From assembly GCF_900450995.1 (NCBI RefSeq), contig NZ_UGHY01000002.1:1168501-1232500 (forward strand): a stretch of DNA of 64,000 nt. Direction: 5' to 3'. Under the pieces are notes generated by a model, which ran no database searches, was not told the origin of the DNA, and worked only from the letters and a program-made list of their open reading frames with translations. Source of the DNA: Haemophilus parainfluenzae. GTDB lineage: Bacteria > Pseudomonadota > Gammaproteobacteria > Enterobacterales > Pasteurellaceae. This document shows, piece by piece, positions 30,105 to 40,352 of the stretch. The position numbers and the translations under genes were made by a program. Each line of letters begins with the position of its first letter. Position 1 is the first letter of the stretch.

Positions 30105-30143
30105 TGGAATATATCAAAACGTTTTATTTTGTCAAGTTTTAAT

Positions 30144-30701
30144 ATGCAACAAATAACAAGATGCCCTTGGGTTGGCGAACAACCTATTTATATTGATTAT
30201 CATGATAAGGAATGGGGAAAGCCACAATTGGACAGCCAAAAACTGTTTGAGAAAATCTGTTTAGAAGGGCAGCAGGCGGGGCTTTCCTGGATTACTATTT
30301 TGAAAAAACGTGAAGCCTATCGGGCTGCATTTCATCAATTTGATCCTATTAAAGTTGCGCAAATGACCGAACAAAATATTGATCGTTGTATGGAAAATGC
30401 TGGACTTATCCGTCATCGAGCAAAACTGGAAGCCATTGTGAAAAATGCCAAAGCCTATTTAGCCATGGAAAAGTGCGGTGAAAATTTTAGTGATTTTGTG
30501 TGGTCGTTTGTGAATCATCAACCGATTATCAATGATGTACCGGATATTTCTGTAGTACCTGCCAGAACTGAAACCTCAAAAGCAATGTCAAAAGCGTTGA
30601 AAAAGCGTGGTTTTGTCTTTGTTGGCGAAACGACATGCTACGCTTTTATGCAATCAGTGGGGTTAGTCAACGACCATATAAATGGCTGTTGTTGTAAGTG
30701 A
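30144..30701 (+). CDS. tag: DNA-3-methyladenine glycosylase I
   Basis: A 185-residue constitutive base-excision enzyme that removes 3-methyladenine from alkylated DNA. RCPWVG and YHDKEWGKP mark the N-terminus, LEGQQAGLSWITILKKRE the catalytic region with its conserved Glu, and FVGETTCYAFMQSVGLVNDH plus CCC the C-terminal zinc-binding part. I chose the ATG at 30144 because the Tag family starts at the RCxWV motif. The in-frame start at 30099 would add residues coded by the structured RNA segment. Confidence 0.94.
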   Translation: MQQITRCPWVGEQPIYIDYHDKEWGKPQLDSQKLFEKICLEGQQAGLSWITILKKREAYRAAFHQFDPIKVAQMTEQNIDRCMENAGLIRHRAKLEAIVKNAKAYLAMEKCGENFSDFVWSFVNHQPIINDVPDISVVPARTETSKAMSKALKKRGFVFVGETTCYAFMQSVGLVNDHINGCCCK

Positions 30702-30747
30702 TATTCCAGTATAATCCCCCTAATTTCATCTGAATAAGAACTGAATT

Positions 30748-33090
30748 ATGAATAAAAAATATACCTTAATTTCAATCTCAATTCTGACCGCACTTTATAG
30801 TCAACAAAGTTTGGCAGATCTGCATTCTCAGTGTTTACTTGGCGTGCCTCATTTTACTGGTGAGGTTGTGAAAGGTGATATTAATAATTTGCCGGTTTAT
30901 ATTGAAGCAGATAAAGCAGAGATTAATCAGCCAACTCAGGCGATTTATCAAGGTGATGTGGATTTGAAACAAGGAAACCGCCATCTGGTTGGAAATTCAG
31001 TTGAAGTCAAACAAACAGGTGAGGGCAATCAAGCTCAGCGTTGGGCTTATTTACGTGGTGGCTTTGATTATAAAGACAACCAAATCAATCTATTAGGTAA
31101 TGATGCGAGCTTTAATTTAGATAGTAAAAACGGTAATGTCATCGATGCAGAGTACCAACTTGTAGGACGTCAAGGCCGCGGTAAAGCACAAGAAATTGAG
31201 TTAGGTGATAATTACCGTTTAATGAAAAATGCGACATTTACCTCTTGTTTACCGGATGATAATGCTTGGGCGGTAGATGCCTCTGAGATTCGTCAGCACA
31301 TTAAAGAAGAATATGCCGAATTTTGGCACGCACGTTTTAAAGTATTAGGTGTGCCGGTGTTCTATACTCCTTATCTGCAATTACCGATTGGTGATCGTCG
31401 CCGTTCAGGTTTATTAATGCCAACCGTTGGTCATTCTAGCCGTGATGGTTATTGGTATAAACAACCGATTTATTGGAATATTGCACCAAATTACGATGCC
31501 ACATTTGCACCAAAATATATGTCTCGTCGTGGCTGGCAATTAAATGGTGAGTTTCGTTATTTAACACCAGTTGGTGAAGGTAAGCTGGCGGGCGAATATT
31601 TAGGACGTGATCGTTACGATGAGTACATCAGTGATAACCGTAAGCGTCATTTATTCTATTGGAACCATAATTCCTCTTTTCTTGAAAATTGGCGTTTAAA
31701 TGTTGATTACACTAAGGTAAGTGATAAACGTTATTTCACTGATTTTGATTCAGATTATGGTAACAGTACTGATGGTTATGCAAATCAATATGCACGTATT
31801 GCGTACTATAAACCAAATTACAACTTCGCAATTTCAGCACGTCAGTTCCAGATTTTTGATGAGGTCGATATCGGGCCTTATCGTGCGCTGCCACAAATCG
31901 ACTTCAATTATTACAAAAATGATTTGGCGAACGGTTGGGTAGATTTCAAGTTATTCTCACAAGCAGTACGTTTTGATAATGATAGTACCTTGATGCCGAT
32001 AGCATGGCGTTTTCATGTTGAACCAAGTTTGGCAACCGCGATGTCAAATAAATATGGTAGCTTGAATATTGAGACTAAACTTTACGCGACCCATTATAAC
32101 CAGAAAAAAGGTTCATCTTCTTCTGCAGAAGAGGTACAAAAATCAGTAAATCGTGTATTGCCACAATTAAAAGTAGATTTACAAACGGTTTTAGCAAGCA
32201 ATAAAACCTTATTTGATAGCTATACACAAACGCTTGAACCTCATATTCAATACTTATATCGACCATATAAGGATCAAAGCAATATTGGCTCTAAGTTAGT
32301 TAATGACTATCTTGGCTTTGGTTATGATTCAGCGTTAGTCCAACAAGATTATTATTCTTTGTTCCGAGATCGTCGTTATAGTGGTTTAGACCGTATTTCA
32401 TCCGCCAATCAAATAACGCTTGGTGGTACAACTCGTTTTTATGATAAAAATGCCGATGAGCGTTTTAACTTCTCCGCAGGACAAATTTATTATTTAACGG
32501 CATCAAAAATTGATGATAATCCAAATAATCGTACATCAAAATCCTCTTCTTCTTGGGCGTTGGAATCTAACTGGAAAATTAGTGATAAATGGAATTGGCG
32601 CGGTAGCTACCAATATGATACGTTGCAAGATAAAGCATCATTGGCAAATAGCAGTTTGGAATTTAACCCGATGAAGAACAATCTGATTCAGTTAAATTAT
32701 CGCTACGCAAGTAAAGAGTATATCAACCAAAACTTGGGCGCTTCCGCAAACCGTTACCAACAAGATATTAAACAGGTCGGTGTCGTAGCGGCATGGGAAG
32801 TCTCGGATAACTGGGCGCTTGTCGGAAAATACTATCAAGATATTGCATTGAAAAAACCGGTTGAGCAATATGTGGGTGTGCAATATAACTCGTGCTGTTG
32901 GTCTGTTGGCGTAGGGGCGAGACGTTATGTCACGAGTCGACAAAATCAACATGATGATCAAGTGGTTTATGACAACAGCATTGGTGTTATCTTTGAATTA
33001 CGTGGCTTAGGTGAAAATGACCATCAAAGCGGTATTGAAGACATGCTGAAGAAAGGTAAACTTCCTTATATTCAAGCGTTTAGCTTATAG
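30748..33090 (+). CDS. lptD: LPS-assembly outer-membrane protein LptD
   Basis: A 780-residue outer-membrane protein that inserts lipo-oligosaccharide into the outer leaflet with LptE. It has a signal peptide (1-23, ending SLA), an N-terminal LptA-like beta-jellyroll (about 45-185, IEADKAEI), and a large beta barrel. Four cysteines (29, 167, 716, 717) match the two inter-domain disulfides of E. coli LptD (the late pair reads NSCCW). An uptake sequence encodes LTAL in the signal peptide. It stands without surA or pdxA next to it, unlike in enterobacteria. Confidence 0.95.
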   Translation: MNKKYTLISISILTALYSQQSLADLHSQCLLGVPHFTGEVVKGDINNLPVYIEADKAEINQPTQAIYQGDVDLKQGNRHLVGNSVEVKQTGEGNQAQRWAYLRGGFDYKDNQINLLGNDASFNLDSKNGNVIDAEYQLVGRQGRGKAQEIELGDNYRLMKNATFTSCLPDDNAWAVDASEIRQHIKEEYAEFWHARFKVLGVPVFYTPYLQLPIGDRRRSGLLMPTVGHSSRDGYWYKQPIYWNIAPNYDATFAPKYMSRRGWQLNGEFRYLTPVGEGKLAGEYLGRDRYDEYISDNRKRHLFYWNHNSSFLENWRLNVDYTKVSDKRYFTDFDSDYGNSTDGYANQYARIAYYKPNYNFAISARQFQIFDEVDIGPYRALPQIDFNYYKNDLANGWVDFKLFSQAVRFDNDSTLMPIAWRFHVEPSLATAMSNKYGSLNIETKLYATHYNQKKGSSSSAEEVQKSVNRVLPQLKVDLQTVLASNKTLFDSYTQTLEPHIQYLYRPYKDQSNIGSKLVNDYLGFGYDSALVQQDYYSLFRDRRYSGLDRISSANQITLGGTTRFYDKNADERFNFSAGQIYYLTASKIDDNPNNRTSKSSSSWALESNWKISDKWNWRGSYQYDTLQDKASLANSSLEFNPMKNNLIQLNYRYASKEYINQNLGASANRYQQDIKQVGVVAAWEVSDNWALVGKYYQDIALKKPVEQYVGVQYNSCCWSVGVGARRYVTSRQNQHDDQVVYDNSIGVIFELRGLGENDHQSGIEDMLKKGKLPYIQAFSL

Positions 33091-33100
33091 TGAAATGAAT

Positions 33101-33125
33101 AAAGGCTACCGAAAGGTCGCCTTTT
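33101..33125 (+). terminator. Terminator of lptD
   Basis: A stem AAAGGC-T-ACC with GGT-C-GCCTTT, loop GAAA and one mismatch, is followed by a T-run. It starts 10 bases after the lptD stop. Confidence 0.8.
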
Positions 33126-33134
33126 TGTTTAGAC

Positions 33135-33170
33135 GTGCGGTTAAAAAACATAATGATTTTTTGACCGCAC
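33135..33170. terminator. Inverted uptake-sequence hairpin, xerC 3' side
   Basis: GTGCGGT (33135-33141) pairs with ACCGCAC (33164-33170), and an inner A6/T6 pairing extends the stem. It ends 1 base before the xerC stop codon and probably terminates the minus-strand GNAT-xerC transcript. Confidence 0.65.
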
Positions 33171-33171
33171 T

Positions 33172-34059
33172 TTATTTTTTTCGTTTTGCACGTGGATGAG
33201 CTTGATCATACACTTCTGCAAGATGTTGGAAATTTAAATGCGTATAAATTTGTGTGGTGGACAAATTACTGTGCCCTAAAAGCTCTTGAACAGCCCGCAG
33301 ATCCGAACTTGCTTCCAGCATATGCGTTGCAAAAGAGTGACGTAGTTTATGTGGGTTGAGATGACTATTTAATCCTTGGCGAATACCCCAGGTTTCCATT
33401 CGTTTTTGAATTGAACGGTGCGTGAGGCGATTTCCCTGTTGACTCACAAAAAGCGCGTCATCTTTTGGATTAAATAAAGCGCGTACCTTCAACCATTGCT
33501 GAATTGCATGAGAAGCATAACGTCCAAAAGGCACAATACGTTCTTTGTTTCCTTTACCAATTACTCTCACTTCACGTACACGAGTGTTAATACTATTGAG
33601 GTTTAATCCTTGTAATTCAGATAAGCGAAGCCCTGAGCTATACATCAGTTCCATCATTGCACGATCACGTAAATCAATGGGATCTTTGCTATCATTTGAA
33701 AGCAATTTTTGGACCTGTTCAGCATCAATATTTTTTGGTAAATGTTTGCCTTGTTTCGGCGCTGAAATCCCCGTTGCTGGATTTACTTTCATTTGACCTT
33801 GCTGCACAAGATAGCTGAAGAACTGACGAAGAGCAGACAAACGTAATGCTAAGCTTTTTTCTTTTAAACCTTGCTTACGGCTTTCCGCCAAAATAAGACG
33901 AACCACACTAGGATTCACTTGCTGCCAGTGCTGAATACCTTTTTCAGCCAAAATCGCTAAAATTGCATCCAGTTGATGTTGATAATTGGTGAGCGTATGT
34001 GGGCTTACTTGGCGTTCAATTCGCAAGTAATCCCAATATTGATTGAGGAGTGTATGCAT
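33172..34059 (-). CDS. xerC: Tyrosine recombinase XerC
   Basis: A 295-residue site-specific recombinase that resolves chromosome dimers at dif with XerD. The N-terminal SAM-like core-binding domain is about 1-85. The catalytic domain has Arg in [12 protein letters not shown], Lys in [14 protein letters not shown], His/Arg in [13 protein letters not shown], His in [15 protein letters not shown], and the Tyr nucleophile in that last block. Overlap with the preceding GNAT gene by one base (TAATG) shows coupling. No dif site was recognised in the window. Confidence 0.93.
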   Translation of the reverse strand: MHTLLNQYWDYLRIERQVSPHTLTNYQHQLDAILAILAEKGIQHWQQVNPSVVRLILAESRKQGLKEKSLALRLSALRQFFSYLVQQGQMKVNPATGISAPKQGKHLPKNIDAEQVQKLLSNDSKDPIDLRDRAMMELMYSSGLRLSELQGLNLNSINTRVREVRVIGKGNKERIVPFGRYASHAIQQWLKVRALFNPKDDALFVSQQGNRLTHRSIQKRMETWGIRQGLNSHLNPHKLRHSFATHMLEASSDLRAVQELLGHSNLSTTQIYTHLNFQHLAEVYDQAHPRAKRKK

Positions 34060-34493
34060 TAGAGAGTTAATTCAAACAAACTTTTTTTCGTGTTTAGCTT
34101 AAATCCTTCGCGTTCTAAAATATTCTGTTGAGCTTGACTCAATTCCGCCACTAAACGATTAGATTGTGTATAACGGACAAACTCTTTCGCTTTAGAAATA
34201 AGGGCAGCATAAATATCGGTTTGATGTTTATCTTCGTTTACAAAAATATCGGTTAATTGCCAATAGCGTTGTAGTTGTAAAGAGGATAAGCGAGGATAAA
34301 GTTGAATAAAACCAATCGCCTGTGAGTTTTCGTTTACAGCAACAAAAAACATGCTTTCATTAAAACGTATACGATTCGTTAAAAAGGTTAAAGTGCGGTC
34401 AGGATTTTCACTCATTCCGTTGGCAAGTCGATAGGCTTCAAAGAGTGGAGCAAGCACTTCTATATTCCATTGTTCGGCTTTGAAAATTTTCAT
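34059..34493 (-). CDS. GNAT-family N-acetyltransferase
   Basis: A 144-residue single-domain protein with the GNAT order: substrate-side helix ([13 protein letters not shown]), central strands ([21 protein letters not shown]), and a coenzyme-A-loop region ([23 protein letters not shown]) in which the usual Q/R-x-x-G-x-G/A motif is poorly kept. The acceptor is unknown. It overlaps xerC by one base. An uptake sequence lies in the N-terminal codons. Confidence 0.78.
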   Translation of the reverse strand: MKIFKAEQWNIEVLAPLFEAYRLANGMSENPDRTLTFLTNRIRFNESMFFVAVNENSQAIGFIQLYPRLSSLQLQRYWQLTDIFVNEDKHQTDIYAALISKAKEFVRYTQSNRLVAELSQAQQNILEREGFKLNTKKSLFELTL

Positions 34494-34692
34494 TGTTACC
34501 AGACCTATTTTCCGTTTATTTATAAAATTGGTTATTTTTTATCGGTTCCATACAGTAGATTGTAGCTTTTTAGCACAAAATAATCATCATTTACCCAAAA
34601 AAATTTTCAAAATGTGATTTTGCACAAAGAAATCTGCCTAAAGTTTGGTATAGTAAACACACTTTTTATTTATTCAATATGGAGAAACAAAA

Positions 34693-35484
34693 ATGGCACG
34701 TCGTCCTTTAGTGATGGGTAACTGGAAATTAAACGGTTCCAAAGCGTTCACCAAAGAATTAATCGAGGGATTAAAAGCAGAATTACATGATGTAACAGGT
34801 TGTGATGTAGCAATTGCCCCACCCGTTATGTATTTAGGTACGGCTGAAGCTGCACTTTCTGGTTGTGGTTGCAGCTGTGGCGGTAAAAGTGTGGTTCAAT
34901 TAGGTGCACAAAACGTAGATATCAATGTGAAAGGTGCATTTACTGGTGATATTTCTAGCGAAATGTTAAAAGATTTCGGTGCAAAATACATCATTATTGG
35001 CCATTCTGAGCGTCGTACTTACCACAAAGAAAGCGACGAATTCGTAGCGAAAAAATTTGGTGCATTAAAAGAAGCTGGTTTAGTACCAGTATTATGTATC
35101 GGTGAAACTGAAGCAGAAAACGAAGCAGGCAAAACAGAAGAAGTGTGTGCACGTCAAATTGATGCAGTGATCAACGCATTAGGTGTTGAAGCATTCAACG
35201 GTGCAGTGATCGCTTATGAACCAATCTGGGCGATTGGTACTGGTAAATCTGCGACCCCAGCACAAGCACAAGCCGTTCATGCATTTATCCGTGGGCACAT
35301 CGCAGCAAAATCACAAGCTGTAGCAGATCAAGTGATCATTCAATACGGCGGTTCTGTAAATGATGCAAATGCCGCTGAATTATTTACTCAGCCAGACATC
35401 GACGGTGCATTAGTGGGTGGCGCATCATTAAAAGCACCAGCATTTGCAGTAATTGTAAAAGCAGCGGCAGCAGCGAAAAATTAA
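34693..35484 (+). CDS. tpiA: Triose-phosphate isomerase
   Basis: A 263-residue TIM-barrel glycolytic enzyme. The N-terminus [15 protein letters not shown] holds the catalytic Lys, [11 protein letters not shown] the electrophilic His, and [19 protein letters not shown] the catalytic Glu with the mobile loop. GGSVNDANA and [11 protein letters not shown] bind phosphate. A Cys/Gly-rich insertion ([13 protein letters not shown], about residues 55-67) is unusual compared with E. coli. GGAG precedes the ATG and a TATAGT -10 is at 34649-34654. Codon use is that of a highly expressed gene. Confidence 0.96.
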   Translation: MARRPLVMGNWKLNGSKAFTKELIEGLKAELHDVTGCDVAIAPPVMYLGTAEAALSGCGCSCGGKSVVQLGAQNVDINVKGAFTGDISSEMLKDFGAKYIIIGHSERRTYHKESDEFVAKKFGALKEAGLVPVLCIGETEAENEAGKTEEVCARQIDAVINALGVEAFNGAVIAYEPIWAIGTGKSATPAQAQAVHAFIRGHIAAKSQAVADQVIIQYGGSVNDANAAELFTQPDIDGALVGGASLKAPAFAVIVKAAAAAKN

Positions 35485-35509
35485 TTTTTAGTTAATTAGA
35501 ATAACAAAA

Positions 35510-35537
35510 AAAGTGCGGTGAATTTTCACCGCACTTT
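35510..35537. terminator. Inverted uptake-sequence terminator after tpiA
   Basis: AAAGTGCGGTGAA (35510-35522) pairs with TTCACCGCACTTT (35525-35537) across a 2-base loop. A-rich and T-rich flanks allow use from tpiA (+) and the converging DUF4298 gene (-). Confidence 0.85.
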
Positions 35538-35568
35538 GTTTATGAATTCAAGCAAACTGTATTGCCAA

Positions 35569-35892
35569 TTACTTTCCGTTCGTTTGATCGAGAATTTTCG
35601 TCACTACTTTCAAATACTCAATCGCCAAGCCCTGTTGTGCAACACTGGCATTAAAAACTAAATCTTCAGAAAGTACGCCGCAAGGTTGGTCTTTTGGTAC
35701 TTCGCCATTTTCGTAAGCCTCAAAATCCTCTCGCCAATCGCCTTCGAAGTAATAATGTTCTAAGCGTTTCATTTTGGGCAAAAACGCCTGCCATTTTTCC
35801 AAGAATTGCGCTGCCTCGGCAAGAAAACTATTTGCTTCATCTAAAATACTTTCCATTTCGATAAGTTGGGATAAACGTTCTTTTGATAGCAT
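35569..35892 (-). CDS. DUF4298 family protein
   Basis: A 107-residue small soluble helical protein with conserved HYYEGDWREDFEAYE-like and GVLSEDLVFN blocks that I associate with DUF4298. It is acidic and has no signal peptide or membrane segment. Function is unknown. It is a lone minus-strand gene between tpiA and a trimeric autotransporter. GAGAAAAAT precedes the ATG. Confidence 0.72.
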   Translation of the reverse strand: MLSKERLSQLIEMESILDEANSFLAEAAQFLEKWQAFLPKMKRLEHYYFEGDWREDFEAYENGEVPKDQPCGVLSEDLVFNASVAQQGLAIEYLKVVTKILDQTNGK

Positions 35893-35979
35893 ATTTTTCT
35901 CTCATTTAATAAAAATGTGGTCGGAGCAGATTTTACCGCAATTACATTATAAAGTTATCCGTTATTCACAGAGATTGAA

Positions 35980-36016
35980 TGTAAAGTTAATGATTTACAA
36001 TGTAAAAATTGTAAAG
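35980..36016. promoter_or_regulatory. Cluster of TGTAAA/TTTACA half-sites
   Basis: TGTAAA (35980-35985), TTTACA (35994-35999), TGTAAA (36001-36006) and TTGTAAAG (36009-36016) form overlapping palindromes, including TTTACA-A-TGTAAA. It lies between the divergent DUF4298 and adhesin genes and looks like an operator. Half-sites resemble TyrR boxes, though the spacing (N8) is not the usual N6. Confidence 0.35.
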
Positions 36017-36200
36017 TTTGGTAAAGATACTTTTCATTTGTTTTAATTGCTTGTAGAATTCGTGCGAAATTTAAATAGCGTATTTTATAGACAGATTTGT
36101 TATAAAAGACGTTAATCTGATAAACAAGGCTGTTTATCTATTCGTTATGCTCGACAGCGAAAACCGCTGTTATCTATTTTAATACTAGGAGAAAACCTGA

Positions 36201-39200
36201 ATGAACAACATTTTCAAAGTAATTTGGAATCACGCAACTCAAACTTGGACTGTTGTGGGTGAATTAGCGTCCGCAAAAGGTAAATCAAAATCTGTAAAAT
36301 TAGCGGCAATTTCTACCGCTCTTTTAATGGCAGCTACTGGCGTTGAGGCTGCGAATGTAGTAAGTGAAGCAGGTGAGTTGGGGCAGTTATCAATTGCAAC
36401 AAATAAAGTAACAGATCAATTTTATGGAAATGATAATTATAAAGCTAAAACTGGTTTAAGTAACAATGTCGCAGGGGCAACGGTAAATGCTTATGATGGT
36501 ATTGCAATTGGTAATGGGGCCGTTTCTGGTGGGGCAGATTCAACTACAGGTGGGAATGCTCATGTTGCGATTGGTTTGATGGCACATGCAAGTGGCGGTG
36601 GCTCAAATGCTCAGAATGCGGCTGTTGCATTAGGTGCTTATTCATTAGCAATAGGTCAAGGTGGTACAGCTATAGGGGCTCATTCGTTTGCCGATGGATT
36701 AAATTCAACTGCTTTAGGTAAAGTAGCAAAAGCAAATAGTGATGGCTCAACAGCGGTAGGTACGAATACAACGGCTGAGTGGCAAGGTACAGCATTGGGT
36801 AATACGGCTGCAGCTTTGGCTAATTATGCAACATCAATTGGTGTAAATTCTAAAGCTAATTCCCATTCATCAATTTCAATTGGTAGAGCGGCTGTTATTT
36901 CAGGCCAAAATGCTATCGGTGTGGGTACAGAAACTAAAGTAAATGGAGTTGGAACAGTCGCTGTTGGTAGTGGTACAAATGTATCAAGTGCAAATGTATC
37001 GACTCTTGGTTCTAATATAACTGTAGCCGCAGGCCGTGATGGTGCTGTTGTATTAGGTCATAACAGCTCTGCAGAAGATCCGGTTATTGCGGTACACTCT
37101 GCAAAAATTGGCGATAAATCAAAGTTAACTTATACTGGTTTCGCTGGTGATTTGGGCGGAACAAATAACAAAGGGAAAAATACAGCTGCAGCAAGCGATA
37201 AGCAAGGTAACTTTGTTTCTGTTGGTTCAGAAGATAATGAGCGCCAAATTAAGCATGTTGCTGCTGGCCGAATAACGGCAGACTCAACTGATGCGTTAAA
37301 TGGTTCTCAACTTTATAGCGTTGCAAAAACGTTAGGTAATGTAGCAGAAGGCCTTGCTGATACTTTAGGTGTAGATTTGAATGAAGATGGAACTGTAAAA
37401 AATAAATTCTCACAACCATTAACAATTGCTGATGGTAGTGATTATAATAAAGGTAAACCAGCTATAACAGCGCCAAATGTAACTACTGCACTTACTAATT
37501 TAAATAATTATGTTAATGCTGGTTGGAACGTTACTGCATCTGGTAATGACTATAAAAATAATGTGTCAGTTGGACATACTGTTAACTTTGTTGGTACAGG
37601 CAATGTAGATGTGAAAGGTTCAAACGTGGGCAATGTTCGTACCATAAACATTTCGGTTGATTCACCTGTTGATTACACTACAACAACCGCAAATGTAGGT
37701 GGTAACGATGTCAATGTAGTAAAAGCCAACGATGGTAAATGGTATAAGAAAGGTGATATGGAAAATGGCATGCCTAAGAATGGTGTTGATCCAATTCCTG
37801 CCAATACACCTATTGTAAAACAAGGTGCAACCTTAAAAGATTCAAATAATAAGCCGTACGAAAAAGGTAATACTTATACTTATGATGATAAAGGTAATAT
37901 TACTGCGACTGTTTATGACGCAACTAAACCTGAATCTAAGGATGAGATTACCGCAGGGAAAAATGGTGTTCAGTTAAATAACGTGGGTTGGGCGACTAAA
38001 CCAGATCAAGCGGTAAATAAAGACCAGTTAGATCAAACAGTGAATAAATCTGGTTTCTACGTTCAACAAAATGGACTTTCAACTTTAAAGAAAAATCCTG
38101 ATGAAAATGATACTACCAAATATGAGAAAGTAACACCAAATGATGTAATTAACTTTGCAGATGGCCATGGAACTCGAGTTAGAGCTGTAACTAAACGCGA
38201 TGAAACTACTGGCGTGGATAAAACAACTGTTTATGTTGATGTCTATGCACCAACAAAACCAAATTCGCTTCCTGCAGTTTATACCGATGAAAATGGTAAT
38301 AAATTACAACCAGGTGGAAATGGATATTATCCTGAAGATGCTGTGAAAATTAATGATAAATGGTATCCGGCAGGTACGACTGAAGATAATGTTGCAAAAG
38401 CTAAAGAATTAACTCCAGTTTCTAACGTAATTATCTCAATGAATAACCCGAATTCACTTGCTAAGACAGCTGGTGATCCTGTGGCTGTCACAAATGTTGG
38501 TAAAGGTACAAAAAACTATGATGACCAAACTGCTGGTGAAAAATCGCCTGCATACAAGGATGCAATTAACGGCTTAGCGAATTTAGAGGGTTCTAAAGAT
38601 AGTAATGTATTAACTGTTGCTGATGCGAAAAACTTTGGTTGGGTAGTTTCAACTTCAGATAACCAAAAAGCAACAGCAGTGAAAAATGCTGATGTAGTTG
38701 ATTTCAAAGCTGAGGAAGGTACAGGCATCACAGTAGAAGGTAAGTTAGATGATACTAATACTAAGATGACGGTAACTGTTGGCAATAAACACTTTAAAAC
38801 CAATACCAAAAATACTGTTCCAGCAGCTAAAGCAACAGGTGAAAACAGTGTTGCGATTGGTGGAAATAGTAACGCGGCTGCAAAAGATGCAATTGCGATT
38901 GGGAATGGCGCTGAAGTCGCTCCAACAGCAGCTCAAGGCTCAGTAGCAATCGGAGCTAGAGCGAAAGCTGGTAAAGCAAATGTTGGTAGTTATAGTATTG
39001 ATCCTTCAGCAACTGTTGCTGGTAAAACAGGTCCAGACACTCGTGTGGTTTCTGTAGGTGATAAAGGTAACGAAGCTCAAATCCAAAATGTTGCACCAGG
39101 TGTAATCTCTGAAACTTCAACTGATGCAGTAAATGGTAGTCAATTACATTCTGTTATCAAGAACTTAAACAACAGTAATGATTACTTAGACAGAAAAGTA

Positions 39201-39446
39201 AACAAACACAGCAAACAAGCGCGTGCAGGTATTGCAGGTGCGAATGCGGCAGCAGCATTACCACAAGCTTATACTCAGGGTAGAGCAATGGTGGCAGCAG
39301 CAGCGGGTACCTTCAAAGGTCAAAACGCTTTAGCTGTAGGTTACTCTCGTATTAGTGATAACGGTAAAGTAATCTTAAAACTTCAAGGTAACGCAAACAC
39401 CAGTGGTGATGTGGGTGCCGGAGTTGGCGTAGGTTACCAATGGTAA
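36201..39446 (+). CDS. Trimeric autotransporter adhesin (YadA/Hia type)
   Basis: A 1081-residue intact type Vc surface adhesin. It begins with an extended signal peptide (ESPR, MNNIFKVIWNHATQTW) ending near GVEA at about 50. The YadA-like head has about ten repeats of the form (V/A)AIG or ALG (about 95-280). Then come a neck (ERQIKHVAAGRITADSTDALNGSQLY, about 348-375), a Trp-ring-type region (WNVTASGNDYKNNVSVG), a long stalk, a second short head (NSVAIGGNSNAAAKDAIAIG, about 875-910), a second neck, and the four-strand membrane anchor ending VGYQW. Binding partner unknown. AGGAG precedes the ATG. No perfect uptake sequence was seen in it. A 6-bp hairpin lies in the leader (36154-36170). Confidence 0.93.
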   Translation: MNNIFKVIWNHATQTWTVVGELASAKGKSKSVKLAAISTALLMAATGVEAANVVSEAGELGQLSIATNKVTDQFYGNDNYKAKTGLSNNVAGATVNAYDGIAIGNGAVSGGADSTTGGNAHVAIGLMAHASGGGSNAQNAAVALGAYSLAIGQGGTAIGAHSFADGLNSTALGKVAKANSDGSTAVGTNTTAEWQGTALGNTAAALANYATSIGVNSKANSHSSISIGRAAVISGQNAIGVGTETKVNGVGTVAVGSGTNVSSANVSTLGSNITVAAGRDGAVVLGHNSSAEDPVIAVHSAKIGDKSKLTYTGFAGDLGGTNNKGKNTAAASDKQGNFVSVGSEDNERQIKHVAAGRITADSTDALNGSQLYSVAKTLGNVAEGLADTLGVDLNEDGTVKNKFSQPLTIADGSDYNKGKPAITAPNVTTALTNLNNYVNAGWNVTASGNDYKNNVSVGHTVNFVGTGNVDVKGSNVGNVRTINISVDSPVDYTTTTANVGGNDVNVVKANDGKWYKKGDMENGMPKNGVDPIPANTPIVKQGATLKDSNNKPYEKGNTYTYDDKGNITATVYDATKPESKDEITAGKNGVQLNNVGWATKPDQAVNKDQLDQTVNKSGFYVQQNGLSTLKKNPDENDTTKYEKVTPNDVINFADGHGTRVRAVTKRDETTGVDKTTVYVDVYAPTKPNSLPAVYTDENGNKLQPGGNGYYPEDAVKINDKWYPAGTTEDNVAKAKELTPVSNVIISMNNPNSLAKTAGDPVAVTNVGKGTKNYDDQTAGEKSPAYKDAINGLANLEGSKDSNVLTVADAKNFGWVVSTSDNQKATAVKNADVVDFKAEEGTGITVEGKLDDTNTKMTVTVGNKHFKTNTKNTVPAAKATGENSVAIGGNSNAAAKDAIAIGNGAEVAPTAAQGSVAIGARAKAGKANVGSYSIDPSATVAGKTGPDTRVVSVGDKGNEAQIQNVAPGVISETSTDAVNGSQLHSVIKNLNNSNDYLDRKVNKHSKQARAGIAGANAAAALPQAYTQGRAMVAAAAGTFKGQNALAVGYSRISDNGKVILKLQGNANTSGDVGAGVGVGYQW

Positions 39447-39492
39447 TAGCGTAATCGTTTATGATGGGATTTTCCCATCATGAATAAATCCC

Positions 39493-39522
39493 AAAAGTGC
39501 GGTGAAAATTCACCGCACTTTT
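39493..39522. terminator. Inverted uptake-sequence terminator between adhesin and lgtF
   Basis: AAAAGTGCGGTGAA (39493-39506) pairs with TTCACCGCACTTTT (39509-39522) and is followed by TTTG. A separate 9-bp hairpin (39461-39469 with 39473-39481) without a T-run sits just before it. The genes on both sides converge on it. Confidence 0.85.
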
Positions 39523-39532
39523 TTGTTTTTGA

Positions 39533-40291
39533 TTAGTGTTGATCGCGTTCCCATAAATCAGCATACTTCACAAAGGTGGAGTGGGCTGAAAGTACTGCTA
39601 GCAGGAAACCTTGTTTTCCATCTAAGAAACCAGCTTTTAAAATGTACATTTTGACAAAGCAGCCGATGGCATGACTGACACCTTGCCATAAGGTTGCTTT
39701 TTTCCCTTTAGCTTGGCGTTGGTCTGCCCAGGCTTTGGCGTAGCCCGCAGATTTTACTAAATAGTGATGAATGCTTTTATAAGTGAAATGTTCTAAATCC
39801 CCAGTTAATTTCTGTACTTTCGTGTTTTCAGGATAAACCACTTTTTCATGTACCAGAGAATTATTATATCCTGCATAATTTGTACGATATAAACGCACCA
39901 CATAATCGGGGTACCAACCGGAATGACGAATTTTACGTCCAAACACTTCACTTACCCGAGGAATATCATAAACCGTATTTGGCACATCTTGTTGAATCGC
40001 TTGTTGAATGGATTCACGCAGTTTGGGTGTGACACGTTCATCGGCATCTAACCACAAAACATAATCACTGGTGACATATTGTTGTGCGCGTTGGCGTTGT
40101 TGGCCAAAACCAGGCCAATCAGAATGCGAATAAAATTTTGCACCATATTGTTCCGCGATTTCTTGGGTGGTATCAGTACTGCCTGAATCGACAATAATGA
40201 TTTCATCTACCCAATCTTTTACAGTATCAAGACATTGAGCAAGATCTGCTGCTTCATTTTTGACAATCATGGTAACGCTAATTGTTGGCAT
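39533..40291 (-). CDS. lgtF: Lipo-oligosaccharide glucosyltransferase (LgtF type)
   Basis: A 252-residue family 2 glycosyltransferase. The GT-A fold shows [31 protein letters not shown] and the DxD motif in [11 protein letters not shown]. In Haemophilus this gene lies next to waaA and adds beta-1,4-glucose to heptose I of the inner core. The same neighbourhood and length support LgtF here. It diverges from waaA across 61 bases. Confidence 0.87.
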   Translation of the reverse strand: MPTISVTMIVKNEAADLAQCLDTVKDWVDEIIIVDSGSTDTTQEIAEQYGAKFYSHSDWPGFGQQRQRAQQYVTSDYVLWLDADERVTPKLRESIQQAIQQDVPNTVYDIPRVSEVFGRKIRHSGWYPDYVVRLYRTNYAGYNNSLVHEKVVYPENTKVQKLTGDLEHFTYKSIHHYLVKSAGYAKAWADQRQAKGKKATLWQGVSHAIGCFVKMYILKAGFLDGKQGFLLAVLSAHSTFVKYADLWERDQH

Positions 40292-40352
40292 ATTTTGATC
40301 CTTTTTTTGCTATACTAGCCGAAGTTTTTGTAAGTATAACCGAATTTATTTT

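Noticed and set aside
30099..30143. 15-residue N-terminal extension of Tag
   Set aside because: It covers the structured intergenic segment and is absent from the Tag family, which begins at RCxWV.
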